From contig OX442320.1 of assembly GCA_949358305.1 (NCBI GenBank), positions 3,178,259 to 3,242,258 of the forward strand: DNA of 64,000 bases, given 5' to 3'. Positions 1-10,680 of this stretch are shown here, one piece after another; position 1 is the stretch's first letter; each line of letters opens with the position of its first letter. Position numbers and translations under genes: made by a program. The stretch comes from Strigamia acuminata (taxonomy: Eukaryota > Arthropoda > Chilopoda > Geophilomorpha > Linotaeniidae). The notes under the pieces are model-generated. The model was not told the DNA's origin. It did not search any database and saw only the letters and a program-made list of their open reading frames with translations.

Positions 1-2339
1 TTAGCGTACGCAACTTTTTCATCAGCTGGTAGATAAGCTTTATAATTTTCGTCAATCCTTATTTGATTGGCTCGCATAAATTTGGCTAATTCAGCGAAAC
101 CACCCGGATAAGGTGCTCGTACTGAAAGTAGAACATTTTTTGAATAATCTGTCAATCCACGTCGGAATTGACGATCAATGGCTGCATCTCCCATTGTATA
201 AGGGAGAGTGACCAATAAATCCTCAGTCCTTCTTAAATAAGAGCGAAGACTTTCGCCTTTATTTTGAGAAAGATTATCCCACATTTGTAGTAAGTCTTCA
301 CTTGACTCCCCATATTCAGTCATGAATTCCTCTACAAAGTGATTCCAGTTTTGAAATTGTTTAGAATAAAACCATTTCTCAGCTCGATCTATAAGAGCTT
401 TTGGTACTACTCTTTTCAAAGCAGTGTGACATGCAATGCCATTCAACCTTGAAATTCGTAACACTTCATCTAAAAGAGTGGATCCAGCTTCCCATTCTCC
501 ATCGAATAAAGCGGGTTTGATGTGATCCCATCTAATAGTTCTTTCATCAACTAGATCGTGAGTCCAGTTGTTGGCAGTATATTGTGCAATTTTTTGTCGT
601 AATGCAATATCAGCATTATCGGCAGTAGCGTCAGATCGATCGGAAGATCGACGATCAGCTAATAATCGATCAATTTCTTCAGCAGTGTAATAATGTGTAT
701 TACGCCGAGAAGAATGGCCTCGATGTCGACGTCGATGAGATCGATGTCGATTATCGCGTTCTTGTTGCGCATTCACATCAGAATCCGACCTTGAATCAGA
801 TTGTGAATTTGAAGGCGTGTTAAAATGTGGTGTTTCAGGTGGGTCGGGTGGGTCGCCGTCATCGTCGGGCGGTCGACGTCCACCTCCAGGTGGTCCATCT
901 CCATGTCCATCTGGATTTCCTCCATCTGGTGGATTTCTTCTATACTGACCCCCACCTGGCGGGCTTTCATGTCCGTCCGGCGGTTCGCGTGTTGGATTGG
1001 TGTCTCGTCGACTTCTTTTTGACGAGTCTTGCTGTTGAGTCAGTGGTATCGTTCGAGTAACATGAATACCAGTTTCATGCCGTCTATTTCGATCGTCTAC
1101 TATCCCCAACAGTCGGTCACTGTTGTGAAAAATAGGGTTTCGATTACCAGGGAGCGGATTGCGATCAGCTCTCCGTTCCTCAGAATCTGAAGGACGTTTT
1201 CTTTTTGAGCGATGGCGACGACGCGAACGTTGGTCGTCATCACTCGATAATCCAGATTGGCTACTTAACTCTGAAACAACAGAAATTGTTATTGTTTCGG
1301 GAGTCAAAATAGGGACAGTTGGCGCAGCCATTTCTGGTTGCACCAATTGGTCAGTATAATTTCTTGCTTGCAAACGGTCTTTCATTTCTGCAAGCTCTTC
1401 TTGAGCGCGTAACAAATCAGCTCGGAGAATTTCATTCTCGTTTATTTGATTTTGCGATTCTGGTTGTAATCGCTTAGCAGGGCCGCTAGACTTGACTTGT
1501 CCGCTCGTACTGGGTTGATCCAGCGAGTGGAAAATCTCGTCTTCACGCTTAGCTATTTTGCTTTCGCGAGTACGCTGTGTTTTAGCACGTGTGTCTAATT
1601 CAGCAGCATATCTCACTAGTTGATTATGATTGCGTTGGTAGTGGTCTGCCAAATCAATCAATTCTTTATTTTTCTGCTCCAGCTTACTTTTGGTAAGTTC
1701 GAGCTGTCTTCGCGCCTCTTGGTGTGAGCGAATTGAAAGTTCATTTCTAGTATTCATTTTAGAAAGATCTTCCACTTCACCTTTTAATCTGTATTCTCTA
1801 GCTTTTTGGGCTAGAAATTCCTCATTTTGTCGATTGAGTTCCATGTGTTGAAGCTCAACCTCCGCTTTTTGTTGTTGAAGCTCAGCTTCTTTTCGTTCCA
1901 TTTCAAATTGTAAATTTGAAACGGCTCGGTCAGTGTGAAGTCGTATCATGGCGCGATGAATCTCTTCCACCGTCATGTCGTCCGTTATTTGGGCGCCATC
2001 TTGGCGTGCTTGATTTCTCAAAGCATCCAACATGGTCATGCGAGGAGGTGATTCGTGAGACGATTCACTTTCCATTTCACGTAACGTATTTTCCACTTCC
2101 TCCAGTGGAAGTGGCGGGAGTTCTTGGTCGTTAGAACTCGCACTTGAAGCGCTTAATGCTCTAGCAACTTCATTTTCAGCATCCTTAAGTTGTTTCGGAT
2201 CTGGAACTGGTGTTATTTCTTCAGAAATAATTTTCTCCATAAGCATTTCAGGCTCGAGAGCCGGCAAAACCGTCGCTGCTCGTTTCTGAGTGCTTGGTCG
2301 ACCTCGTTGTCGTTTTACAATTTGCATTGGCGTCGCCAT
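1..2339 (-). CDS. Gag polyprotein of an LTR retrotransposon (partial, runs off window edge)
   Basis: One uninterrupted minus-strand frame of 779 codons starts at the ATG at 2339 and is still open at base 1, so its C-terminus lies outside the window. The start is the first ATG after a tRNA-Pro-type PBS, about 70 nt downstream of it. In order I see: an acidic N-terminus; a long charged heptad-rich coiled coil at about residues 122-269; a second short helix near 298-323; a Ser/Arg-rich stretch; a Pro/Gly/Asp-rich linker near 452-502; a basic RHRSHRRRHRGH segment near 530; and from about 590 a helical domain with the spacing of retrotransposon capsid (Trp-rich, EKWFYS, SYLRR, FRRGL). Gag would form the particle and bind element RNA. 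The long coiled coil before the capsid-like domain is unusual. The capsid assignment rests on pattern alone; a Ty3/gypsy relative is most likely. No zinc knuckle is seen before the edge. Confidence 0.8.
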   Translation of the reverse strand, partial: MATPMQIVKRQRGRPSTQKRAATVLPALEPEMLMEKIISEEITPVPDPKQLKDAENEVARALSASSASSNDQELPPLPLEEVENTLREMESESSHESPPRMTMLDALRNQARQDGAQITDDMTVEEIHRAMIRLHTDRAVSNLQFEMERKEAELQQQKAEVELQHMELNRQNEEFLAQKAREYRLKGEVEDLSKMNTRNELSIRSHQEARRQLELTKSKLEQKNKELIDLADHYQRNHNQLVRYAAELDTRAKTQRTRESKIAKREDEIFHSLDQPSTSGQVKSSGPAKRLQPESQNQINENEILRADLLRAQEELAEMKDRLQARNYTDQLVQPEMAAPTVPILTPETITISVVSELSSQSGLSSDDDQRSRRRHRSKRKRPSDSEERRADRNPLPGNRNPIFHNSDRLLGIVDDRNRRHETGIHVTRTIPLTQQQDSSKRSRRDTNPTREPPDGHESPPGGGQYRRNPPDGGNPDGHGDGPPGGGRRPPDDDGDPPDPPETPHFNTPSNSQSDSRSDSDVNAQQERDNRHRSHRRRHRGHSSRRNTHYYTAEEIDRLLADRRSSDRSDATADNADIALRQKIAQYTANNWTHDLVDERTIRWDHIKPALFDGEWEAGSTLLDEVLRISRLNGIACHTALKRVVPKALIDRAEKWFYSKQFQNWNHFVEEFMTEYGESSEDLLQMWDNLSQNKGESLRSYLRRTEDLLVTLPYTMGDAAIDRQFRRGLTDYSKNVLLSVRAPYPGGFAELAKFMRANQIRIDENYKAYLPADEKVAYA

Positions 2340-2410
2340 TTTGTCAAATTGAAAAAGAACAATGGAAATAAAGGATTTTTTCGCAAAAATCGGATTTTAA
2401 TAATCAAAAC

Positions 2411-2429
2411 AATCCCGGACGGGCCCCCA
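2411..2429 (-). promoter_or_regulatory. Primer-binding site complementary to tRNA-Pro 3' end
   Basis: Read on the minus strand this is TGGGGGCCCGTCCGGGATT. It complements the well-known conserved 3' end of tRNA-Pro including the CCA tail, with one mismatch in 19 to the sequence I know from other animals. It lies two bases inside the probable LTR end and about 70 bases before the gag ATG, the expected place for priming minus-strand DNA synthesis. Confidence 0.85.
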
Positions 2430-2524
2430 AGTGCGGCGATCCGGGTTTTTACTTATTAAATTATATAAATTTAATAAGCAATCGTCGGTGAGATGCCGTA
2501 CAGGACTTCTACTCTGTGGCCAAA

Positions 2525-2547
2525 TGGTTGTCTAGGGGAATGATTTT
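2525..2547 (-). promoter_or_regulatory. LTR segment complementary to the tRNA-Pro D-arm region
   Basis: The plus strand reads TTGTCTAGGGGAATGATT, nearly the 5'/D-arm part of tRNA-Pro (TTGGTCTAGGGGTATGATT, recalled from conserved animal tRNA-Pro) with one deletion and one substitution. The element's RNA is the minus strand, so it carries the complement, about 95 nt upstream of the PBS. This could be a second primer-tRNA contact, as known in principle for some retroelements. Function is inferred. Confidence 0.45.
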
Positions 2548-2716
2548 ACACAGAGTAAAGGAAAAATTAGATTGTTTTAATCGTTTTAAATACACCCGAA
2601 TATAATGCGAAATAATAAGTGTAATGACTGGGTCGATCTGGTTTCTCTTCGTACTTGGACACTCACAGTTGACCGTTGGCTCCAAAATGGCGTCGATGGC
2701 GTCGTGTGAGCGCGGG

Positions 2717-2971
2717 ATTTTAGCGGAGTAAACTCGACGCTAAAATACTTTGCTAAAATATACTAAAAATCCTCGCGGAGCAAGCTCAACACGAGAATAC
2801 GTCTTGCACACAGCGATTTGATTATTACGGAGCAAGCTCGACGTAACAATCCGTCTTAACACAATTCGCCTTGTGGAGTTAAACTCGACACAAAGCCTTC
2901 AAACTAACAGAGTAAACTCGATGTTAGTTTCACACACAGAAATGGCTTAAATTACTCGTAGTAATTCAAGC
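2717..2971 (-). repeat. Array of six RNA-type hairpins, five with a shared core loop
   Basis: Hairpins lie at 2717-2746, 2769-2798, 2820-2851, 2868-2896, 2901-2930 and 2945-2971. The first five have arms of 8-10 pairs with unrelated sequences around a conserved core, plus-strand GAGTAAACTCGA or GAGCAAGCTCGA (the fourth has one extra T). On the element-sense strand the core is a bulged UC, a GAG/CUC mini-stem and a UUUA or CUUG loop. The sixth has an 11-pair arm and loop TCGTA. All five arm imperfections are A/C on the plus strand, which are G-U pairs on the minus strand, so the arms look preserved as RNA of the element-sense strand. Confidence 0.75.
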
Positions 2972-3002
2972 TAGAAAGTTGCTATTCCGTACAGTGGGTA
3001 CA

Positions 3003-3595
3003 GACCAGCGATGAAACTCAATTCGTCCAAGAATCACAGATCACACTTTGCAGTTTTGGCAGAAGTTTGACACGGTTGTGAACAGTTTGGAGGTGGAATC
3101 AAGAGTGCGGGAAGAGTGGGCCAAAACCGTTTGGCTCACTTCTAAATCTGCTCAGAAAAGCTGCGCAGATGACGAGTTGCATGAAGATCACACACGGCCG
3201 CCTTCGGGTCGTGTGCAACAATCGAGCCGGGCACGCGCGAGGGAAGGGATGCTCCGCCCAGGCACACGCCTAGCAGCATCATCAAAGCAATGCACGCTGC
3301 AGCGCGATTGGTTGACGCTGTTGCTGGGCCAAAACTTGCTGCAAAACACAATATTATTTGGGTAATATTGTGTCTTGTTTTATATTTTATTAATGTATGT
3401 TTTATTTCAATTTACATTGAAACAAAACATATAAGTTTGTTGAATATGTTTATAAGACAATTTGGAAATATGGTGCGCACTCAAATAGGAATATTTGAGG
3501 TCACCACACATGACATAGCATAACATAACAATTATATATTCAGTATCAGTAATTTTAGCAGTTTTTTCTTCGTTTTAATTAAAAACGAAGAAAAA
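3003..3595. other. No recognised gene; flank of the LTR element
   Basis: A moderately GC-rich stretch (3160-3330) carries overlapping short frames on both strands, including a minus-strand frame with a hydrophobic signal-like N-terminus. I recognise no family or splice context. The rest is AT-rich. Confidence 0.4.
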
Positions 3596-3611
3596 ATTGC
3601 TAAAATGGTTA

Positions 3612-3780
3612 AATCCGCAAGCCAATCCGCGGATCCGCGGATCGGATCGGATTAGACAGAGATCGATCCGAATTGTGCGGTTCATCCGCACGGATCGGAT
3701 CGGATTGTCTTTCCGAAAAACCGCGAGATTCGGATCGGATGCGGATTACCCGTGGATCCGCACGCATCCGATCCGCGTAC
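3612..3780. repeat. GGATCGGATCCG-rich simple/short repeat
   Basis: Dense overlapping copies of ATCCGCGGATC, GGATCGGATCGG and ATCCGCACGGATC make this short segment largely self-complementary. It sits between AT-rich DNA and a 20-bp minisatellite. Frames reading through it on both strands are by-products of the repeat. Confidence 0.6.
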
Positions 3781-3794
3781 AAGCTTAGTGTACA

Positions 3795-3960
3795 CACATG
3801 TGTGGACATGCCTAGACATGTGTGGACATGCCTAGACATGTGTGGACATGCCTAGACATGTGTGGACATGCCTAGACATGTGTGGACATGCCTAGACGTG
3901 TGTAGATATACATAGAGATGTGTAAACATGCATGGATCTGTGTAAATGTAGTTCAGACAC
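3795..3960. repeat. 20-bp minisatellite (CATGTGTGGACATGCCTAGA)n
   Basis: About five near-perfect copies run from 3795 to about 3905, then degenerate units (TGTGTAGATATACATAGAGA and similar) to about 3960. Weaker TGTGTAGACATG echoes continue to about 4035. Confidence 0.85.
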
Positions 3961-4035
3961 ATTTTACATATACAATTTATACCCCAAACATGTGTAGACA
4001 TGTGTAGACATGGCTGTACTTGTGTAAACACGTGT

Positions 4036-5690
4036 AAAGCATTCTCCCCATCCCTGAGAAGTGAGAACACAAGAGAGCAGAAAAATTGGTACATGACCTC
4101 TATTACTGCCTATTTGCAGGCCTCTCTCACATAGCTTTTACAACTTTTCAGTTATTAATGAAATCAATTTCACAACTACACATGTCCACTTGCCACCAAT
4201 ATTGGTTTTTTCGTCGCAGAGTTGACACTGGTGCACTATACTGCAGCTGCAGGTGCGTCATTTATTCAATCTCTCTTCCATTTCTCATCATTTCTTGCCA
4301 CTTGTCACGACTGGAATACAAAGATTGCAACTTCATCACAACAACCCAAGGGACACGCGAGCAAGCGGCTTCGCTGTAACAAGGTCGGTGTGGCGATGCT
4401 CTCCCGCAGGCATCTCAGACCCTTGTGCAATGATCCGGATGCTGGGCAGAGCGTCCTTTTCCTGACACAACTGGTGCACGTGATGATGAATGGAGGCGAC
4501 AACATTCACCATGCGTGATGCGCCCGATATCATCTTAATTTGCACTCTCGCCAACTTGGAGTTAATCAATTCTCAATGTATGACATCACATCCCATTTCC
4601 CTTTTGTAGACTTTTCGCTAATCGAATTTTCCAACGCCGGATAAAGATCCAGCCAACAATTCGACACTCTATGTCCACATTTATAGCATTTGACAAAGAG
4701 CGAATATATAAACATATATGGAAAATTTGGAAAATTAAACTACGGCATTAAAAGCCGGTCTCTTTTGTTCCCCGCTTTATGCCGGTCGTGATAATAAAAA
4801 AAATCTATAAACTTCGCGATAAATAACACAGAAGTGGTTGTAGTGCTTTTTTTGTTGCAATTTCCACACATTTGTTTTTGGCCCCCCTGAAGTGTTATGC
4901 TCAATTCCAAGCTCAATTGGTGACCCCCTAATCAAATTGATTTGCTACAACCTCAACAAAGCCTGGCTGCAAGCAAAATTTCATTGGTTTTATGAGCGAC
5001 TACACAACAACTTACAATTCACTTAGTTGCTTTTTAGTTTCTTCGGCTGGAAATGGTCACTGCACTGCAGAGCAAAATTAAACCATGGATACTTGCACTG
5101 TGCAGTTAGGCAGTGAAGTGAGCAATCAGTTTTCAGCACCATATTGATTTTCCAATCAAACCAAACCAGTAATGAATTTTTACACCATCTAAAAACTAGT
5201 TTGTTTTACACCTTTTACACAATTTACACATTTTACAAATGTGTGTTATTATTTTGTGTTTGTTTTTTTTGTTTAGTTAATGTCAATCCAAAATTCCTTC
5301 ATTACAAACCTAATGGGTCATTTTTTTCAACACAATTATCCTTTTACTCAAGTTTTTTTGTAGTGGATGCTTTACCTGCAAGCATTTCAACAGTTGGTAG
5401 TTTGATGTTAAATCTGAGCTTTAGTGGCAGCCATTGTGAATTTGATGGAAAAAACCCAAATAAAAGAAAAAAACAGGTTGGATAAATCGCTTGAAAAACT
5501 GCTCTAGTTGTAGTTTTTGTGTTTACAGTTTTAGATGATGATTTATTGCTGTTTTTGGAGTCCATTCTGTTTATAGAAACACTAAAAACAGCAAAAAATG
5601 AGAAATGCACCTTAATTAGCTAAACCCTTGTTTCAACAAATTTACAATTGAGAAATGCAACAAATAGTAAAATCACTGAATACCGAATAC
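4036..5690. other. Noncoding stretch without recognised gene
   Basis: Mostly unique AT-rich sequence. A minus-strand frame at 4336-4569 is fairly GC-balanced but shows no recognisable domain or splice context. I see no transposon ends. Confidence 0.4.
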
Positions 5691-6050
5691 TGGATACTAT
5701 CCAGTGGATAGTTATCGGAGAGTTATCGGATATTTACCGAAAGTTATCAAATAGTCACCGGATAGTTAACGAATAGTTACCGGATATTTACCGAGAGTTA
5801 TCAAATAGTCACCGGATAGTTAACGAATAGTTACCGAGAGTTATTGGATAGTTAACGAATAGTTACCAAGAGTTATCGGATAGTTAATGAATAGTTACCG
5901 AGAGTTATCGGATAGTTAACGAATAGTTACCAAAAGGTATCGAATAGTTAACGAATAGTTAACGAATAGTTACTGAGAGTTATCAGATAGTTAACGAATA
6001 GTTACTGAGAGTTATCAGATAGTTAACGAATAGTTACCGGTCAGTTACTG
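5690..6050. repeat. About 32-bp tandem repeat built on ATAGTTAACGAATAGTTACC
   Basis: Roughly ten imperfect units alternate the words ATCGGATAGTTAACGAATAG and TTACCGAGAGTT. Unit lengths vary because subunits of about 10-11 bp (gATAGTTAnCg) have been gained or lost. Confidence 0.8.
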
Positions 6051-7324
6051 ATCATTAAATTAACTGAATAACGATTACCAGATGCTGAATATGGAATAAC
6101 AATATCAAAAAATAGAAAAAATAATTATTAAGTTAATTTAATTTAATTTTTTATTTTACTAATAAATTTAAGTTTAAATGTAAGTTTGCAAGAAAACAAA
6201 ATAAAAACAGTTTTAGTCTACATTTATTCAAATACCAAGTCCACGGCTCAATTTTATCCAACTGTCATTAAAACACCACTTTTAAACACAGCATCACCCA
6301 TGGCATTAAAATTCCCAATTTCCAACATTCCAACACACAACAAACCAGCTAATCAACTGCCTTCAATAACACACTATGTCATATTTAATTAATTTTTTAA
6401 ATTAAACCATTTCAGCAACTCCACTCAAGCCTCAAAACTGAATTTTTCCAAAAGGAACAAACTTTAAAATAAAAACACAAAATGGTCTATTCATAGACGT
6501 TTTTTTTAGACCAACGCCTCAAGTCAGGCTAAACTTTGTTTGCACTTCAGGTCCTGGCAATTTGAATTCATAAAAAGTGAGTGAAGTAGTGGTAGTGTTG
6601 TGCAGGGAAGGCAACCTCCACTTTTTTCTTTCCCCTTCTCTTGCTCATGCATTGTGCATGGGGCAGCGACATCCCACTTGAGCCCCCTAGCTGATTGGAT
6701 TTGCTCAAACTGATTCGCCATTGACAACAATTATTGGAGCAGCTTCCCTGTCTCGCATTCACTTTAGTTTTCCCGTGTAAGTATAAAAAAAGGATATAGA
6801 ATAAAAAAAGATATATTCTTTTTTCAAAAACGGTAACAAATTCAGTTGCCTAGCAACACGTTAAAGTAACATTTCTTCATATAATTTTATTTTGAAACTT
6901 GCGAAACGACAAAAAATGAGGTGGGAAGTTCATTTCACCTTATTCACGTGCAGGTATGACGCCATCTTAGATTTTTATTAATACCCCATAAATCAGCTCT
7001 GGGTTTTCGATCAGTCTGAAGAAAGGAATGTTCTGAGATGCGTGATGGAATTTGTTTTCACACTAAAGGTGACGGTATTTTGCGTAGGCTTAAAGCAAAT
7101 GACTACGTGCACGCTAAGCTAAAGAAATGTACAATTTATAATCAAGAAAAAGTAAATACTTATTTTAAAGACTATATTATGTTCAGAATTACAATAGAAT
7201 TAATACCACTGTGTGTCACAGGTATGAGATTATACCTGCGCCATGGTGGTCAAATATTCAAACTAATTTAGTTTCATTTAAGAAAAATGCCAGATACAAC
7301 AACGGAAAAAAGTGAAGGATTTAT
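6051..7324. other. Noncoding AT-rich stretch
   Basis: No supported gene. A short A/T hairpin (AAAAAAGATATATTCTTTTTT) lies near 6805-6825. The plus-strand frame at 7038-7271 matches nothing I recognise. Confidence 0.4.
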
Positions 7325-7545
7325 TTCCCAGGAAAAAAAGGTTCTGCAGAATTCTGCATGCTCTGCAGAAAAATTTTCTGCATAAAAAATTACCAAATTA
7401 TGCAGAATTCTGTAGAAAAATGTTAACCTTTTCTGCAAAATATTTTCGGCTGGCAATTTTTCTGAAGAATTCTGCAGAGAAAAAAGATTTTCTGCAGAAT
7501 TTTTTCGGCAGGCAAATTTTCTGCAGAATTCTGCAGCTTTTTTTT
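7325..7545. repeat. Cluster of TTCTGCAGAA / GAATTCTGCAG palindromes
   Basis: About ten copies of TTCTGCAGAA or near variants, often fused as TTCTGCAGAATTCTGCAG, are scattered with irregular spacing over 220 bp, plus two copies of a TTTCGGCAGGCAATTTT-like word. The motif is its own reverse complement, so both strands give similar repetitive frames, which are not genes. Confidence 0.75.
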
Positions 7546-10256
7546 CCTCTATTAAAAGAAATTTGAATAAATGAGTTGTAAAAATAAGATACAACTTTAC
7601 CACTGTTAAAAAAGTTTTATAAATTTCTGGTCACATTTTAAATCTATAGTATTTATTATCACGATAAATTTGAAATAAATTTGAAAAATTATTTTTAAAT
7701 TATAAACAATATATTAAAACCAATGCTAAACTTAGAAAATGCAGCATAAATTAATTGGTTAAATCAATTATAAAGTGGTTGTTTTGTAACCGCAAAAGTG
7801 AATGCTGAATCCAGAATTCAAAATTTACATAAATTTAAATCTAAATTAACAAATTTTTTATTTATACCATATTTTATCATGTAAATAACATTTTATAAAC
7901 CTGTTACCATTTTTTCCAGTGCAATCAAAATCTTTCCGGACGTTCCCCGATACTTTAAAAAAACCAAATTACTACTAATTTAAATATAACTAGTAATAAC
8001 TAATTAAATAATAATATATTTCCCAAAATAAAACAGAACTTTCTTCAAAAATAAAATAAATAAAAATTAGTGATTTTTGGGATCACTACAAAGACAATTG
8101 TTTACTTTACAGCAGTGCTCCGAAAAAAGCAAAATATTAAAAACCCCATAAAAAAAAAACTGTCAAATAAAAGCCATAAATACAACATTCTTGAATTTTT
8201 GTATAAAATCCCCACAATTTTTATATTAAGGGCCCCAAAGTTCATACCCTTGTTCAACCCCCACATCTTTATTTCCCTCTTTGCTCGACCCCAATTGGCC
8301 ATTTCTTCGCTTGCGCCTCGCAGTATTGCTCAAAGCCACCTTATAACTCGCAATCTCGTCAGCTATTTTCCCGTCATCGACCTGCCCACGTGACACACAA
8401 GCCTTCAACAATATGAAGTTTGCCTGAATAAAATATCCGCGCATGCAGTGTACTTTGAATAGACCTGTTGGCGCCTGCCTGTGTGATATTAAAATCTTTA
8501 CCCCCAGCCCCACAAACACCATTCCACACTGCACCACTCGACCCTCGGACCCTCCTTTCAACCTCCCTCTAGACCCCTATTGGAACAAAATTGTTTTATT
8601 TCCTATGTGGACGCTGTAAAACGAAAAACGACTCGAACCAACTCACGTGATGGAAATAAAATATAAATAAATTACCTTTAGATGTCTTGTAATTTAATTA
8701 GACTCTCTGAATGTTGTTTGCGGGTCCGCAACGGCCAAAACAATGTTGTAAATGACATATAACATTGTAATTCGATTTACCGAATCGCTAAAATGTAAAA
8801 ACAATGGAATAAAGGTGGCGATTATTAGCGATTTGCGTGAAAATCCGATAATTTTGCGTTGAAGCATTGCAGTGAAGCCACTCAGGCGGAGCTTTTCACC
8901 TGACATTAGCAATCAGCGGATTCCGGGCTAAAACCGAATAAATTTTAAAGAGGAAAACTCCATTTCCGGTTTATCATTAATTTAACAGCACCCATAATTT
9001 TTTTATTTTAATTTCTAAGCGATGTTCATTTCGGCTCTAATTTTTCTAAGTGTTCCAGGGACACGAGTCGTAAGGAGGATCCATGAATCACGTGCTCCCG
9101 GGCTCCCTACAAGACGCTCCATGTTCAAAAGACAAATTACTTTCTTTTTTTTACTTCCCTTTTATGGGTAGAGTCATTCAAATCCATTAAGAAGTTGGAA
9201 AAAAATTAGAGAATTAAATAATAAATGTGGGATTTAAGAAGTATGTATTGTCTATTGACCTTAACCGGTTATTTAAAGATGGTGGGGGGGATTTAGGACA
9301 TGGAATAGCTGTTAAAATTGTTTGGAAATATTTTTTTCTTCTATATGAAGTGTTTGGGGTGTTGGATATGAATGGGTAAAAGATGAAAAAAATTTTTATG
9401 ATTTATTGGGGGTTTGGAGAAGGGAAAATGTGTGGGTTTTAGAGTAGAGATGTGATGTGGTAAGGGGGAAAGTGATAAAATGTCCAGTGGAGTGTGAGGC
9501 GTCAAGAAAAGAGAAGGGAAAAATAACACTCAATGGAAAGATAAAGATGGAGTGATAGAGGAGAAAGAAGCTGCCACAAGGTGGAGATGGATGATTTGTT
9601 TTAGTTACTGATAAGATCCGAAATGAATGGGAAGGAGGGAAACGGATGGTAATGGAAGGAAGAGGTGCTTTTTTTCTATCTCTTAATCTTGATTAGAAGT
9701 AAGATTTTTTTATTATTAGTTTTTTTTTTTTTTTTTTTTTTTTTTAGAAAATAAATGATGTTGGTGTTATAATCTTTTATGTGAGTTTAGATTGGATTTT
9801 TCTTGTGGCACAATGGGTCTAATTTCAAGAAATGTAATGAAATAATGGGAAATTTGTGAATAATTAACTTGAATTGTGTTGACAAAAATGAAATGGGTTA
9901 CAAAATAGGTGTAGATTGTTGAAAAATTGTGTGGTTGATTTAAAATGTGTATAAATCAATGTGTAATATGTTTAATTAATCTGAAATAAGCGTAAATTTA
10001 TCCAAAATTGGGTAAATTTATCAAGAATTCATTTTTGTCAAAAAGAGGCCTAAATCGTTAAAACTATAAATTGATCAAAACATGCAGAATGCAAAATGTA
10101 AAACATTTGAAACAAGAAATACATTCACCAAAGACTGGTCTATAAATTGATCCAAAAAACCTATACTAATAAACAACAACACTATATTCATCACAAATAA
10201 TCCTAAATGAAGCAAAAACTCAAAACCAAATTGCCAAAAATATCTTAAATTATACA
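7546..10256. other. Noncoding stretch with homopolymer and strand-skewed parts
   Basis: 7550-8260 is AT-rich. 8290-8560 is less AT-rich and open on the minus strand without a recognisable product. 9225-9700 is strongly G/T-rich on the plus strand. A run of about 26 T lies at 9720-9745. No gene is supported. Confidence 0.4.
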
Positions 10257-10680
10257 GAAAAATGCCAAAAATTATATAGAAAAATGCCAAAAATTATATA
10301 GAAAAATGCCAAAAATTATATAGAAAAATGCCAAAAATTATATAGAAAAATGCCAAAAATTATATAGAAAAATGCCCTAATTTTATATAAAAAAGCCTTA
10401 ATTTTATATAATAATGCCCTACTTTTATATAAAAATGCCCTAATTTTATATAAAAATGCCTTAATTTTATATAAAAATGTCCTATTTATATAAAAAATGC
10501 CTTAATTATATAGAAAATATATAAAATTGCAGTACAAATGTCAAAATTATATAAAAAATGCCTTAATTATATAGAAAATATATAAAATTGCAGTACAAAT
10601 GTCAAAATTATATAAAAAATGCCTTAATTATATAGAAAATATATAAAATTGCAGTACAAATGTCAAAATTATACAAAAAA
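10257..10680. repeat. Compound minisatellite: 22-bp then 60-bp units
   Basis: The first part repeats GCCAAAAATTATATAGAAAAAT (22 bp), shown here by its composition, about six times. It passes into TTTTATATAAAAATGCCCTA variants, then three near-identical copies of a roughly 60-bp unit (starts near 10498, 10559 and 10620) containing ATAAAATTGCAGTACAAATG. The shared ATATAnAAAATGCC core indicates that the longer unit grew out of the shorter one. Confidence 0.85.

Larger units (their letters stand above)
2432..3002 (-). mobile_element. Probable 5' LTR of the gag-bearing element
   Basis: The inner end (minus strand ...GCCGCA, then CT, then the PBS) is well placed. The outer end is a guess: TGTACCC at 3002 gives a TG start and about 571 bp, but other TG starts nearby (for example at 2993) are possible. 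The partner LTR is outside the window, so neither the length nor a target duplication can be confirmed. It contains the hairpin array and a stretch complementary to the tRNA-Pro D-arm. Confidence 0.5.

Noticed and set aside
773-1359. Short frames on both strands inside the gag region
   Set aside because: Shadows of the continuous minus-strand gag frame, which explains the whole interval.
3142-3351. Minus-strand frame with a signal-peptide-like start
   Set aside because: Overlaps a plus-strand frame, matches no family, and lies in the flank of an LTR element.
4336-4569. 77-codon minus-strand frame with coding-like composition
   Set aside because: No recognisable domain, no supporting splice or promoter context, and overlapping open frames on both strands.
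8226-8561. 111-codon minus-strand frame in a less AT-rich patch
   Set aside because: No known motif; another frame overlaps, and composition alone can account for it.
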